This document shows, piece after piece, positions 17,506 through 26,131 of a DNA stretch of 64,000 nucleotides. The stretch covers positions 26,213-90,212 of the forward strand of contig CAIPTY010000046.1 of NCBI GenBank assembly GCA_903868145.1, written 5' to 3'. The position numbers were made by a program, and so were the translations under genes. The notes under the pieces are model-generated. The model saw only the letters and a list, made by a program, of their open reading frames with translations. It had not been told where the DNA came from and ran no database searches. Origin of the DNA: an uncultured Desulfuromonadales bacterium. Its GTDB lineage: Bacteria; Desulfobacterota; Desulfuromonadia; Geobacterales; Pseudopelobacteraceae. Every line of letters begins with the position of its first letter. Within the stretch, counting starts at the first letter, position 1.

Positions 17506-18443
17506 TGCCGGCGATTCGTCATAAACTCCTCGTCATCTGCGGCCCCACCGCTTCCGGGAAGAGCGAGCTGGCCGCACGGCTGGCTGTACACCTGGATGCG
17601 GAGATCGTCAATGCCGACTCCATGCAGGTTTATCGGGGCATGGACATCGGCACGGCCAAGCCAGGCCTTGAGCAGCAAGAGGAGACGCACCATCATCTGA
17701 TCGACGTGGCAGATCCGGGGCAGCCCTTCTCGGCAGCGGATTTTGCCGATGCCGCCGATGCGGCTATCCGCGACATCAGCTCCCGCGGCAAACGGGTCAT
17801 CGTGGCAGGTGGCACCGGACTCTACATCAAGGCCCTGCTCAGGGGTCTGATCGACGCCCCCTCCGCTAACGAAGACCTCCGCCAGGGACTGCACGCCGAG
17901 GCGCTTGAGCGGGGAAATGCCGTCATGCTTGAGAAACTGCGGCAGGTAGACCCGGTGTCTGCCGCGCGTCTTCATCCCAATAACCTGGTGCGGATCATCC
18001 GCGCTCTGGAAGTTTTTCAGCAGACCGGCATACCGCTCTCCCGTTATCAGGAGGGACATGGCTTTTCCGACAAACCTTATCAGAGTCTGCAGATCGGGAT
18101 TCGTGTCGATCGCCCGCTGCTCTACAGCCGGATAGACGAACGGGTAGGCGGGATGCTGGAGCGCGGCCTGGTGGAAGAGGTTCAGAAGCTTTTGAATGCC
18201 GGATATGGCCCGGAAACAAAGGCCATGCGCTCGATCGGATACCGGGAGGTTGCCGCACACCTGACCGGGGCTTACGACCGTGCAGAGGCCATCCGCCTGA
18301 TCCGGCGCAACACGCGACATTACGCCAAGCGCCAGATGACCTGGTTTGGCGCGGACAGAGAGATAATATGGCTTGAATATCCCGCAGAGTTTGATACTAT
18401 TTTACGGCAGGCACGTGATTTTTTTGGGCAGGGGGAGAAATAA
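17502..18443 (+). CDS. miaA: tRNA dimethylallyltransferase MiaA
   Basis: This 313-residue protein has the P-loop GPTASGKSELA near residues 14-24, the substrate motifs NADSMQVYRGMDIGTAKP and DVADPGQPFSAADF, and VAGGTGLYIKALL. MiaA puts a dimethylallyl group on A37 of tRNAs that read UNN codons. ATG 17502 overlaps the mutL stop, and hfq starts one base after its stop, giving the common mutL-miaA-hfq order. Confidence 0.96.
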   Translation: MMPAIRHKLLVICGPTASGKSELAARLAVHLDAEIVNADSMQVYRGMDIGTAKPGLEQQEETHHHLIDVADPGQPFSAADFADAADAAIRDISSRGKRVIVAGGTGLYIKALLRGLIDAPSANEDLRQGLHAEALERGNAVMLEKLRQVDPVSAARLHPNNLVRIIRALEVFQQTGIPLSRYQEGHGFSDKPYQSLQIGIRVDRPLLYSRIDERVGGMLERGLVEEVQKLLNAGYGPETKAMRSIGYREVAAHLTGAYDRAEAIRLIRRNTRHYAKRQMTWFGADREIIWLEYPAEFDTILRQARDFFGQGEK

Positions 18444-18444
18444 C

Positions 18445-18669
18445 ATGGCAAAAGCGCCTTTCAATATTCAGGATCAGTACCTCAACCAGGCTCGCAAGGA
18501 GCGTATCAAGGTGATCGTGGATATGATGTCGGGTGACAAGCTGGAGGGGCATATCAAGTCGTTCGACAATTTTTCCGTTCTGCTTGATTCCAGTGGCGAT
18601 ATCCTGATCTACAAACACGCCATCTCGACCATCACCTCTACAGACGGCTCCTTCCGCCTCCACCAGTAG
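18445..18669 (+). CDS. hfq: RNA chaperone Hfq
   Basis: This 74-residue Sm-fold protein has Sm1 (FNIQDQYLNQARKER, VIVDMMSGDKLEGHIKSFD with Gln 8-like and Asp residues) and the Sm2-like IYKHAISTI. It forms hexamers that pair small RNAs with mRNAs. The frame is open further upstream, but ATG 18445 has GGGGAGA at the right spacing and gives the standard N-terminus. There is almost no C-terminal tail. Confidence 0.96.
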   Translation: MAKAPFNIQDQYLNQARKERIKVIVDMMSGDKLEGHIKSFDNFSVLLDSSGDILIYKHAISTITSTDGSFRLHQ

Positions 18670-18713
18670 TGGGTCAATCCCGGCCTCGCGGCAACAACTG
18701 ATCACAGGTATCC

Positions 18714-19790
18714 ATGAACAGACAAACCAAAAACCTGCTGGCTGCAGCCCTGATCTTAGTTTCCCTGACAGTCCTCATGCTCTACAACTCTTCTGCAGTT
18801 TTCCTGCAGTTGTTCATCGCATTCGCCATGGCCTACGTTCTGAACCCGGCAGTGGTGTATCTGGAGAACAGGCGGGTCAACCGCATCGTCAGCATCCTGA
18901 TCGTCTTCTGCACGGCACTGGTGGTCTGCACCGGATTCGCACTCTTCCTGATTGTCTCCATCAGTGGCGAATTTTCCAACATCCAGATCAACCTGCCGGG
19001 ATACGCCCAGCATCTGTACGAGGTTATTCCGGAAACGATCAAAACATATCTGAGGATTGAGACCCCTGAAAAACTGTCCCTGCGTATGAACGAGCTGATG
19101 CTGCAGGCTCGCGGCATGTCGCCGGACCTGCTCAAACCGCTGCTTGCATTTCTCCAGAAAGCCTTTTCCTCCACCGTCGGTCTGATCCTGACGATTCTGG
19201 GCTATTGCATCATCCCGGTCTACCTGTTCTACCTGCTGGCCGATCTGCCCCAACTGAAGCAGTTTCTCGAGTCCTTCATCCCCGAGCGCTTCCGCGCCGG
19301 ATACGGCGAAAAGCTGGCCGAAGTGGATGCCGTTCTGTCGGGCTTCATCCGTGGCCAGCTTTCGGTCTGCGCCATTCTGGCGGTACTCTACAGCATCGGG
19401 TTGTACGTCATCGGCATCGATCTGGCCATTGCCATCGGAACCCTGGCCGGCATAACCTTCATCATCCCGTATGTCGGCACCATCATCGGCATCGTGCTCT
19501 CCGTTTCCATGGCATTTCTCAAATTCCACGACATCCTTCACCCCCTGCTCTGCCTGGGGTGGTTCAGCCTGGTGCAAGGCCTGGAAGGAATGGTCATCAC
19601 CCCCAGGGTAGTGGGCAAGACCGTCGGTCTGCACCCGCTGGTGGCCATCGTGGCTCTGCTGATCGGAGGACAGATCTTCGGCATATTGGGCATGCTGCTG
19701 GCCGTTCCGGTCACCGCCGTGCTCCAGGTGTTCCTGCATTCACTGGCCGACTACTACCGCGAATCGGACTTCTATCGCGGAGCCCCATGA
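18714..19790 (+). CDS. AI-2E family transporter
   Basis: This 358-residue membrane protein of the AI-2E/TqsA-YdiK family has about seven hydrophobic helices. Visible are an N-terminal pair, a long soluble stretch in the middle (ETIKTYLRIETPEKLSLRMNELM), and the family signature GFIRGQLSVCAILAVLYSIGL, followed by GITFIIPYVGTIIGIVLS and VTPRVVGKTVGLHPL. Members have been linked to autoinducer-2 export or sodium-proton antiport; the substrate here is unknown. The stop overlaps the next start (ATGA). Confidence 0.9.
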   Translation: MNRQTKNLLAAALILVSLTVLMLYNSSAVFLQLFIAFAMAYVLNPAVVYLENRRVNRIVSILIVFCTALVVCTGFALFLIVSISGEFSNIQINLPGYAQHLYEVIPETIKTYLRIETPEKLSLRMNELMLQARGMSPDLLKPLLAFLQKAFSSTVGLILTILGYCIIPVYLFYLLADLPQLKQFLESFIPERFRAGYGEKLAEVDAVLSGFIRGQLSVCAILAVLYSIGLYVIGIDLAIAIGTLAGITFIIPYVGTIIGIVLSVSMAFLKFHDILHPLLCLGWFSLVQGLEGMVITPRVVGKTVGLHPLVAIVALLIGGQIFGILGMLLAVPVTAVLQVFLHSLADYYRESDFYRGAP

Positions 19791-21094
19791 CCGGACTTCA
19801 GATCGAGGGGGTTGCTCCCGGCTCCATCGCAGATGAATTCGAACTGTCGCCGGGTGACCGCCTGCTGGCTGTCAACGGCCAGCCGCTGCGGGATATCATC
19901 GATTACAGCTATTTCACCTCATGCGCAGATGAACTGCTGCTGGAAATTGCCCGCTCCGATGGCGAACTCTGGGAGCTGGAGCTGGAGCGCCAGCCGACCG
20001 AACCGCTCGGCTTAACCTTTGCGTCCCCCGTTCCAGCCCGCTGCAGCAACAACTGCATCTTCTGCTTCGTCCACCAGCTCCCCGAAGGCCTGCGGAAACC
20101 CCTGTACGTCAAGGACGAAGACTACCGCCTCTCCTTTCTCAACGGCAACTATGTCACTCTGGCAAACCTTACGACATCAGAGCGCGACCGGATCATCGAG
20201 CAACGCCTCTCCCCGCTCTACATCTCAGTTCACACCACCAATCCGGTTCTGCGGGAGCAGATGCTGGGGAAACAGGGTATACCGCCGGTCATGCGGCAAT
20301 TGCGCGAGCTGGCATCCGCCCGTATCACCATGCACACTCAGGTGGTACTCTGTCCCGGCGTCAACGATGGCCCCGAGCTGGAGCGAACCATCGCCGATCT
20401 GGCCGGACTCTACCCGGCGGTGCAATCCCTGGCTATCGTGCCGCTGGGTCTGACCCGTCATCGCCGGAAACTGCCGCCCCTTGAACCTGTGGATTCCGTG
20501 TATGCGCGGTTGTGTATCAAAACACTGACACCGCAGATGAGGCGCTTGAGGCGAACACTTGGCCAGCGTTTTCTTTTTCTGGCTGACGAGTTCTACCTCA
20601 AGGCAGGCTTCCCCTTTCCGGCACTCCGGGAGTATGGCGATCTCCCCCAGATCGAAAACGGCGTCGGCATGGTGCCGCTTTTCATGCGTGATGCCGCACG
20701 GACCCTGCGCTCTGCCCGCCGGACGGGCAATCACCGGGTGACCGTTGTAACCGGCGTCTCGGCATTTTCGTTTGTTGCAGAGTTTCTTGCGAAGCTGGGG
20801 GAGAAAACCGGGCTGGAAATCATACCGCTGGCGGTGGAGAACCGGCTCTTCGGCAGCAGCGTGACTGTCAGCGGCCTGGTGGTCGGTGGGGATATTATTG
20901 CCGCGTTGAAAACGAGGGAGATCGGCACGGCTCTCCTGCTGCCGGACGTAATGCTCAAAGAGGGCGAGGGTGTCTTTCTGGATGACCTGTCAGTGAAAGA
21001 ACTAGAGAAAAAACTCGGCTGTCGGGTGATCCCGTTTGACTCCACTCCGCAGGGGTTGTACCGGGCACTGAAAAAGCTGGCAGCACCGGTTTAA
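19787..21094 (+). CDS. DUF512 protein with PDZ and radical-SAM-like cluster motif
   Basis: This 435-residue protein has an N-terminal PDZ-like segment (IEGVAPGSIADEFELSPGDRLLAVNG), then a CxxxCxxC motif at Cys 86, 90 and 93 (RCSNNCIFCFVHQLP) as in radical SAM proteins, then a DUF512 region. It matches the conserved family known mostly as putative Fe-S oxidoreductase. The reaction is unknown. The frame is open far upstream inside the transporter gene, but ATG 19787 overlaps that gene's stop and gives the standard family N-terminus. Confidence 0.88.
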   Translation: MTGLQIEGVAPGSIADEFELSPGDRLLAVNGQPLRDIIDYSYFTSCADELLLEIARSDGELWELELERQPTEPLGLTFASPVPARCSNNCIFCFVHQLPEGLRKPLYVKDEDYRLSFLNGNYVTLANLTTSERDRIIEQRLSPLYISVHTTNPVLREQMLGKQGIPPVMRQLRELASARITMHTQVVLCPGVNDGPELERTIADLAGLYPAVQSLAIVPLGLTRHRRKLPPLEPVDSVYARLCIKTLTPQMRRLRRTLGQRFLFLADEFYLKAGFPFPALREYGDLPQIENGVGMVPLFMRDAARTLRSARRTGNHRVTVVTGVSAFSFVAEFLAKLGEKTGLEIIPLAVENRLFGSSVTVSGLVVGGDIIAALKTREIGTALLLPDVMLKEGEGVFLDDLSVKELEKKLGCRVIPFDSTPQGLYRALKKLAAPV

Positions 21095-21101
21095 ACGACC
21101 G

Positions 21102-21929
21102 TCAACGCTGGCCGGGAACGGCGGCGTTTCGTACCGGCCAGATGTGGTAATAGTTTGTGCTGTCAAGGGGGCGGAGATTTCCATTCCAGGTATTTACCAC
21201 CATGATCCGGCCTGATGCCGTCCCATCCGGCGTAGATGTCCAGTAATTGCCCGCCTGCACATTGGTGAAACCACACGTCGCCAGGTAATCTGCGATAAAA
21301 TGTGCAAACCGGTCACCCCATCCGGCTTTTTTCCCAAAATAAACCGCGCCTTCCATCTCCTCACGTGTCGGTAAGCGCCAGTCGCCATGCCCGGCAAAGT
21401 GTTCCCGGTTAAGCTGCTCGATATATTTTTTTGAATCGGAATATGTGATCGGCTTTTTGGAAAGGTTGGCGTTGCGAACCCACATCAACTGTGTGCGGGT
21501 ATCGATGACAGTCTGTTTATTCAGTGCGTAAAACGACGCCTTAAGCCCGTCGGACGGGGTTGCAGCTTCATCAACAAGCTTGTTGAGGGGAACCGCATTG
21601 ACGATGCATCTGAATTTGGTCGCCACGCCGTCGGGGAAATCATCCGGATGTGTCCAGATAATTTTCCGTGATGTGCCGATTGGAACCATCCTGCCGAAAT
21701 CACCTGACAGCGTCAGCATATTGGAGGTGTATGTCGTACCATTGACGACCATCGAGACCTCGACACCATAGTCCTTTTCGCCGCGTTTCCCCGTCAGGTC
21801 ATATTCGATATTCAGGCTGGTTTTTGTAAATTCTGTTCTGAGATTGGTTACTTCCGCAGCCAGCAGCACAGACGGAAGAGAGATGCAGCAGACTATGAGA
21901 CAGGCCATGAAACGGGAAATCATACCCAT
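21102..21929 (-). CDS. Secreted DUF1566 (Lcl C-terminal domain) protein
   Basis: This 275-residue protein has a signal peptide (about residues 1-25). An N-terminal beta-rich half (VTNLRTEFTKTSLNIEYDLTG) is followed by a DUF1566 domain: TQLMWVRNANL, SDSKKYIEQLNREHFAGHGDWRLPTREE, YWTSTPDG and YYHIWPVRN. DUF1566 domains resemble C-type lectin folds and occur in exported proteins of deltaproteobacteria. Its role may be adhesion or binding, but no ligand is known. The start is supported by AGAGGAAA. The gene is convergent with the DUF512 gene, with 7 bases between stops. Confidence 0.85.
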   Translation of the reverse strand: MGMISRFMACLIVCCISLPSVLLAAEVTNLRTEFTKTSLNIEYDLTGKRGEKDYGVEVSMVVNGTTYTSNMLTLSGDFGRMVPIGTSRKIIWTHPDDFPDGVATKFRCIVNAVPLNKLVDEAATPSDGLKASFYALNKQTVIDTRTQLMWVRNANLSKKPITYSDSKKYIEQLNREHFAGHGDWRLPTREEMEGAVYFGKKAGWGDRFAHFIADYLATCGFTNVQAGNYWTSTPDGTASGRIMVVNTWNGNLRPLDSTNYYHIWPVRNAAVPGQR

Positions 21930-22030
21930 GAAGTGTTTCCTCTCTTGGTGTTGAGCATGTAGGTGTTCCGGGGTGGATAGTAATTTGACTGGCTGCTGAG
22001 GTCAACAGTTTAAACGGGATGCGGAGCGGA

Positions 22031-22417
22031 ATGAGCATATTGACAAATCAAATCAAGGATGTCACTAATCGCCTCATGAAAACGATATGGAATAGTACCG
22101 ACCACCTGAAACGCTGTCGAATCATTGCCACAGCCATCCTGCTGGCAGGTCTCGGCTGCGCCGCAGCCGTGTATCTGAGCGTCGGTGAAACCCCGGTTGA
22201 CCCTTTTGCCGAGTTCGAAAATTCAAAGAAATTTGCCTACGAGCTTGAACGTATGGGAGGGAAAGCGGCTCTTTTTGCGAACGATTTCAACAGATGGTTT
22301 GCCGGATTATGGCATGGTCAGAACCTGGCATTCACCATCGCCGTTTTAACGATCATCACCGCTGCCGCCTATTATTTTGTTGCAAGCGGCCTGGCGGCTG
22401 ACGCCGAAACAGATTGA
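22031..22417 (+). CDS. Small membrane protein of unknown function
   Basis: This protein of about 128 residues has two hydrophobic helices (IIATAILLAGLGCAAAVYL near 35-53 and LAFTIAVLTIITAAAYYFVASGLA near the C-terminus), separated by a charged segment. I do not recognise the family. A start 12 bases upstream is also in frame; ATG 22031 has GGAG close before it. The next gene (PAP2 phosphatase) begins in the same reading frame shortly after its stop, so the two are probably co-transcribed and may work together in the membrane. Confidence 0.6.
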   Translation: MSILTNQIKDVTNRLMKTIWNSTDHLKRCRIIATAILLAGLGCAAAVYLSVGETPVDPFAEFENSKKFAYELERMGGKAALFANDFNRWFAGLWHGQNLAFTIAVLTIITAAAYYFVASGLAADAETD

Positions 22418-22492
22418 TTCATCACCTTCCGGAGCGGTCATATCAGAACAATCATCCTGAAAATAGCGGCATGGTGCCTTCCGCTGGTCATC

Positions 22493-23083
22493 ATGGCCAT
22501 CCTGGTCACGTGGCGCTTTCTCGACCAGTGGGTGGCGCTGACGGTACTGAAGCTGCTGAGATCCGGCAAACTGCTGCATGTAAATGTTGCCCAGATCCCT
22601 GACGTCCTCTTCCTGCTGGTCTGCGTCGGCAGCGCCATACTCTGGGGTGTCTACTTGTTCCTCACCTTCCGGGGTATCGCCAACCAGCGCTCACGGTTTT
22701 GTCAAATCGCCGGTTGCGCCGTTCCGCTCAGCTTTTTCATGAAATGGGTCAGCAAGGCCGTTTTCGGCAGAACCAATACGCAGGTCTGGCTTTCAAACCG
22801 GGTAGGAGACAATTTTCACTGGTTTCAGGGGGGGGGCGATTACAGCAGCTTTCCATCGGGGCATATGGCGGTATTTACGGCCTTCTTTGGCGCAGTCTGG
22901 CTGTTCTACCCGCGGTATCGCGCCCTCTGCGCCGGATGCCTGCTGATCCTGGCCGTGGCTCTGGTCGCCACGAACCATCATTTTCCCAGCGACGTAATCG
23001 CCGGGGCATACCTGGGCGTAGCCGTAACCGGTCTGGTCATGATTCTTTTCAGGAAAACGGACTCCGGGTTGTTGAACAGTTGA
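22493..23083 (+). CDS. PAP2-family membrane phosphatase
   Basis: This 196-residue membrane protein has the PAP2/lipid phosphatase motifs: KAVFGRTN (first motif, with Lys and Arg), SFPSGHMAVFTAFF (PSGH) and NHHFPSDVIAGAYLG (catalytic His and Asp). Members dephosphorylate lipid pyrophosphates such as undecaprenyl pyrophosphate, or lipid A. The 22493 ATG is the first standard start, but it has no ribosome binding site and falls inside the first hydrophobic helix. The frame is open back to 22418, and GGAG at 22431-22434 suggests a possible ATC start at 22442. The true start is therefore uncertain. Confidence 0.85.
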   Translation: MAILVTWRFLDQWVALTVLKLLRSGKLLHVNVAQIPDVLFLLVCVGSAILWGVYLFLTFRGIANQRSRFCQIAGCAVPLSFFMKWVSKAVFGRTNTQVWLSNRVGDNFHWFQGGGDYSSFPSGHMAVFTAFFGAVWLFYPRYRALCAGCLLILAVALVATNHHFPSDVIAGAYLGVAVTGLVMILFRKTDSGLLNS

Positions 23084-23189
23084 CACGAAGGAACGGCGGG
23101 CGGGAACCGTCTATAGATCAGACACACAGGAGCCGACTTTTCAGCCAGCTCCCGTGGAAAAAGGTAACAGAGGCTTACCGGAGTCTCTC

Positions 23190-23447
23190 TTATTTCTTGC
23201 CCTTGAGAGTCTCGGTGGCTTTTTCAGCTGCGCCTTCCATGGCTTCCTGTGCGGACGTATCCCCATCACTGGCAAGTTGAACCGCCTGCGGAGAAATGGT
23301 CACCGTGTCGGTCTTCGCAGCCTGGACAGTTTTAAGGGCATCCTGGTTAGCCTGAGGCGCAGACGCCGTCTGGTCTGTCTTGACCTGCGGATTCACATAT
23401 GACGGATTGGCAGTTATGCTGCCGGGTGAGATTTGTTCGATTGACAT
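23190..23447 (-). CDS. Small acidic protein, possibly flagellar regulon
   Basis: This 85-residue protein has no membrane segment. It is rich in Ala, Gln, Thr and Asp, with the motif DTVTISPQAVQLAS near residues 47-60. That motif recalls the DxVxISxxA segments in FlgM and flagellar proteins, but the rest does not match FlgM. The start has GGAGG at normal spacing. A good match to the sigma-28 consensus lies just upstream, which supports a motility-linked role. The exact function is unknown. Confidence 0.65.
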   Translation of the reverse strand: MSIEQISPGSITANPSYVNPQVKTDQTASAPQANQDALKTVQAAKTDTVTISPQAVQLASDGDTSAQEAMEGAAEKATETLKGKK

Positions 23448-23484
23448 TTGAGCTGCCTCCGTTTGGATTAACTATCTGATTCTC

Positions 23485-23511
23485 TTATCGGGTATCCGGC
23501 GAAGACCTTGA
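23485..23511 (-). promoter_or_regulatory. Sigma-28 (FliA)-type promoter
   Basis: On the minus strand, TCAAGGTC (23511-23504), 11 bases, then CCCGATAA (23492-23485) compare with the consensus TAAAGTTT-N11-GCCGATAA. The -10 element matches at 7 of 8 positions and the spacing is exact. The start codon of the 85-residue protein lies 38 bases downstream. Confidence 0.6.
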
Positions 23512-23566
23512 CTGCGTCAGTATTATTTTCCCCACATCATTTTTCATCATGCCTGAAAGAACGTCT

Positions 23567-25216
23567 TTACGGCTCGTCATCCCTTAATTTCCGTATCTCA
23601 TCCATCTCAATTTCAAAGCAATCCGGGCAGATACCGTGACTGAATCTGGCCTCGGAATGGTCTGATATGTAGTGTTCCATCTGCTGCCAGCTTTCTTCAT
23701 CGTTTCGTATCTTCTTGCAGTAGGAGCAGATCGGTATGATCCCCTCAAGCTGCTGCACCTTCTCAAGTGCGTTCTCCAGCTCTACGACCTTTTCGGAGAA
23801 CTCCTTCTGCAGGAGCTTGAGATCCGTAACGTCTCTGGCGATGGAAAACATTCCGTCCAGATCCCCCTCGCTATCGTACATGGGGCCTCTCGTGACAAGC
23901 AGATACCGCGTCTCGCCGTCAACCGCAACCTGATCCTCGTAGGTGACTGATTCGCCGCTGGACATCACCGAGCCGTCAAGGGTTTCAACCGCCTGGGCAT
24001 GTTCCGGAGAGAAAAAATCCGCAATGCCCTTTCCGATTATATCCTCGATCGACTGGCCGAGAAGATAGGCCGCCTCCGGATTGACAAACACGTAACGCCC
24101 CTGACGATCCTTTATGAATACGGCATCAGGGGTGGACTCGATCATGGTGTGAATAAGTTCAAGTTTCTGTTTGGCCTCCTGCAAAATCCTGTACCTCTTC
24201 CTTCGCTGCCGTATGTTCAGAAGGAGATACACAACCAGCACCACGGCCACAACAGACGTAATCGCCAGCGCAAGGGTAACCCCGTGCTGCCGGATCGCCT
24301 CCCGCAAGGGCACCTTGCCGTAGTTTTCGTATGGAGGCAGCCGCCATTTCTGCAACAGCGTGCGGACCGACTCGTAATTATCAGGGACTGCCCAGCCAAT
24401 CGGGTTCGGGTACCGGTCATCCCTGCTGTCGTGGGCCATGAGGAGCAGATGGGCAGCCACCTCGTTAGCCAGTCGTTTATCCGTATGCTTCAGCCGGGCA
24501 AAGGCAAAATCCGGGTACAGTTCGGAACTGAGCAGAAATGGAAACCCTTCTACATGCTTCTGGTTGATGATGCGGAAATCCGACAGGGCTATTTTCCCCT
24601 CATTTGCCAGTTGTTCCAGGACGTAGGTACGAACCGCACCGGCATCGGCCTCGCCGTTCTTCACCGCCATGACCACCTTGTCGGCGGAGGCACCGGCAAA
24701 TTGAACCGACGCAAGTTCATCTGAAGAAATACCCTGGCGTTTCAGCTCATCACGGGTGACCAGCCAGGATGCAAAGGCGGTTTTACTGGCTGTTATGATC
24801 GTTTTTCCCCGAAGATCGGCAAGCTTCGTGATATCAGAGCGGTTCGCCTTGACAAAGATGACTGAGCCGGAGTAGGCGGAAGCGATATGTCCCGCATGGC
24901 TGATGAGTGTGGCAAGCCGGGAGGCGCCGTATTTCACCTCGAACTGGATGTATTGGGCAGGGTTGGCCACCACAAAATCAAGCTGGCCGTCTGCCACCGC
25001 CTTTTCCATGATCGCATAGGCCTGCGGGACAATGACGAAGTGGTGTTCAGAGATGTTGGCGTTCAGGTAGTCTGTGACCTGCTGCCAGTATTTCACGGAA
25101 TCTTCGGGTCCCCGGATGGACAGGACGCCTATTCTGACTTCTTTGGCAGATGCATGGGGGGTAATAGCGAGAAGAATGGTGAAAAGAAGGGCGAAAAATG
25201 TACGACATCGTGTCAT
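23567..25216 (-). CDS. PhnD-type periplasmic sensor with PAS domain
   Basis: This 549-residue protein has a signal peptide (about 1-24), a PhnD-like periplasmic binding domain (about 25-285; VRIGVLSIRGPEDSVKYW, FVVANPAQYIQFE, TIITASKTAFASW), a transmembrane helix near 315-335, a short coiled segment and a PAS domain (about 355-470). The cysteine-containing tail GIIPICSYCKKIRNDEESW with GICPDCFE is common at the ends of deltaproteobacterial sensor proteins. No kinase, cyclase or other output domain is present. GAGG before ATG 25216 favours this start over GTG/ATG codons 6-9 bases upstream. The ligand may be a phosphonate or other oxyanion, by family analogy only. Confidence 0.85.
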   Translation of the reverse strand: MTRCRTFFALLFTILLAITPHASAKEVRIGVLSIRGPEDSVKYWQQVTDYLNANISEHHFVIVPQAYAIMEKAVADGQLDFVVANPAQYIQFEVKYGASRLATLISHAGHIASAYSGSVIFVKANRSDITKLADLRGKTIITASKTAFASWLVTRDELKRQGISSDELASVQFAGASADKVVMAVKNGEADAGAVRTYVLEQLANEGKIALSDFRIINQKHVEGFPFLLSSELYPDFAFARLKHTDKRLANEVAAHLLLMAHDSRDDRYPNPIGWAVPDNYESVRTLLQKWRLPPYENYGKVPLREAIRQHGVTLALAITSVVAVVLVVYLLLNIRQRRKRYRILQEAKQKLELIHTMIESTPDAVFIKDRQGRYVFVNPEAAYLLGQSIEDIIGKGIADFFSPEHAQAVETLDGSVMSSGESVTYEDQVAVDGETRYLLVTRGPMYDSEGDLDGMFSIARDVTDLKLLQKEFSEKVVELENALEKVQQLEGIIPICSYCKKIRNDEESWQQMEHYISDHSEARFSHGICPDCFEIEMDEIRKLRDDEP

Positions 25217-25279
25217 GAACATCACCTCAAAACTTCGATGGTGAATCGCTGTACCGGCAACCCTTCATAAATCTTTTGT

Positions 25280-25308
25280 TTAATATCACTTATATTTTTA
25301 ATGTGCAA
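25280..25308 (-). promoter_or_regulatory. Candidate sigma-70 promoter for PhnD-PAS gene
   Basis: On the minus strand, TTGCAC (25308-25303) and TATTAA (25285-25280) are separated by 17 bases, about 65 bases before the start codon. The surrounding sequence is AT-rich. Confidence 0.4.
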
Positions 25309-25391
25309 CAAATAAACTCAACAATTCAGAGATGTATTAACCTGTTTTTTTGGTAGGGAACTATGCGAGCCGATGGCTCCAAGCCGTATAC

Positions 25392-25425
25392 AAAAAAACC
25401 TCCGGGGTTTTAAAAAACCTGGAGG
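25392..25425 (-). terminator. Rho-independent terminator after plsY
   Basis: On the minus strand, CCTCC-A-GGTTTT pairs with AAAACC-CC-GGAGG and is followed by TTTTTTT. It lies about 67 bases after the plsY stop. It separates the plsY-bamD group from the PhnD-PAS sensor gene. Confidence 0.85.
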
Positions 25426-25491
25426 CACCGGTGAATCCAAAGATTTTTCCCTGAGACCTCTCTGTGTCTCTGCGCAGAAAGGTTTAATGCC

Positions 25492-26088
25492 CTACGCCTT
25501 GAACCTGTTCTCCGTGCCCGCCACCAGGCGTTTGATGTTTTCGATATGCCGGATAATGACGATAACCGCGATCAGCGTGGTAACCGCCACCATCACCCGA
25601 CTACCTCCCCGTAGCCAGACCCCTATCGGCATGACTGCGGCAGCGACGATTGAACCGAGCGACACATAGCGCCAGATCAACATCAGGAGAGCAAAAACCA
25701 TCAGGGCAATACCGACCGCAACCGGTGAAAGCGCCAGAAACACCCCCAACGCTGTGGCAACCCCCTTGCCCCCCCTGAACTTCAGAAAGACCGAAAACAC
25801 ATGCCCGCAGAAGGCGGCCAGCCCCACCCAGGCAGCATACTCGACCGGCAGGTTCGAGCATTTTACCGCCAGCACCGGCAGCACCCCTTTCAGGGTATCG
25901 CCAAGCAGGGTTATGATACCCACCTTGCGACCGACAGTCCGGTACAGGTTGGTGGCGCCGATGTTGCCGCTCCCCTCTGTGCGCACATCAATGCCGTACG
26001 CCTTACCCAGAAGCAGCCCGGTCGGTATCGAACCGAGCAGATAGGCCAGAAAAATCAATCCGAAAAACAGTACGCCATCACTCATCAT
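25492..26088 (-). CDS. plsY: Glycerol-3-phosphate acyltransferase PlsY
   Basis: This 198-residue membrane protein has the PlsY motifs SIPTGLLLGKAYGIDVRTEGSGNIGATN (motif 1), GHVFSVFLKFRGGKGVATALG (motif 2) and the third motif near IIRHIENIKRL. It transfers the acyl group from acyl phosphate to glycerol-3-phosphate, the first step of phospholipid synthesis. It lies 43 bases after bamD on the same strand. Confidence 0.95.
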   Translation of the reverse strand: MMSDGVLFFGLIFLAYLLGSIPTGLLLGKAYGIDVRTEGSGNIGATNLYRTVGRKVGIITLLGDTLKGVLPVLAVKCSNLPVEYAAWVGLAAFCGHVFSVFLKFRGGKGVATALGVFLALSPVAVGIALMVFALLMLIWRYVSLGSIVAAAVMPIGVWLRGGSRVMVAVTTLIAVIVIIRHIENIKRLVAGTENRFKA

Positions 26089-26131
26089 CGGTCTGTCCGC
26101 TACCCTGTAATCAACCGTTCCTCATGCAGTT

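Noticed and set aside
18756..19739. Long reverse open frame (327 codons) opposite the AI-2E transporter gene
   Set aside because: It lies wholly antisense to a clear membrane protein gene. Its product is Gln/Asp/His-rich with no fold, as expected from reversed GC-rich membrane codons.
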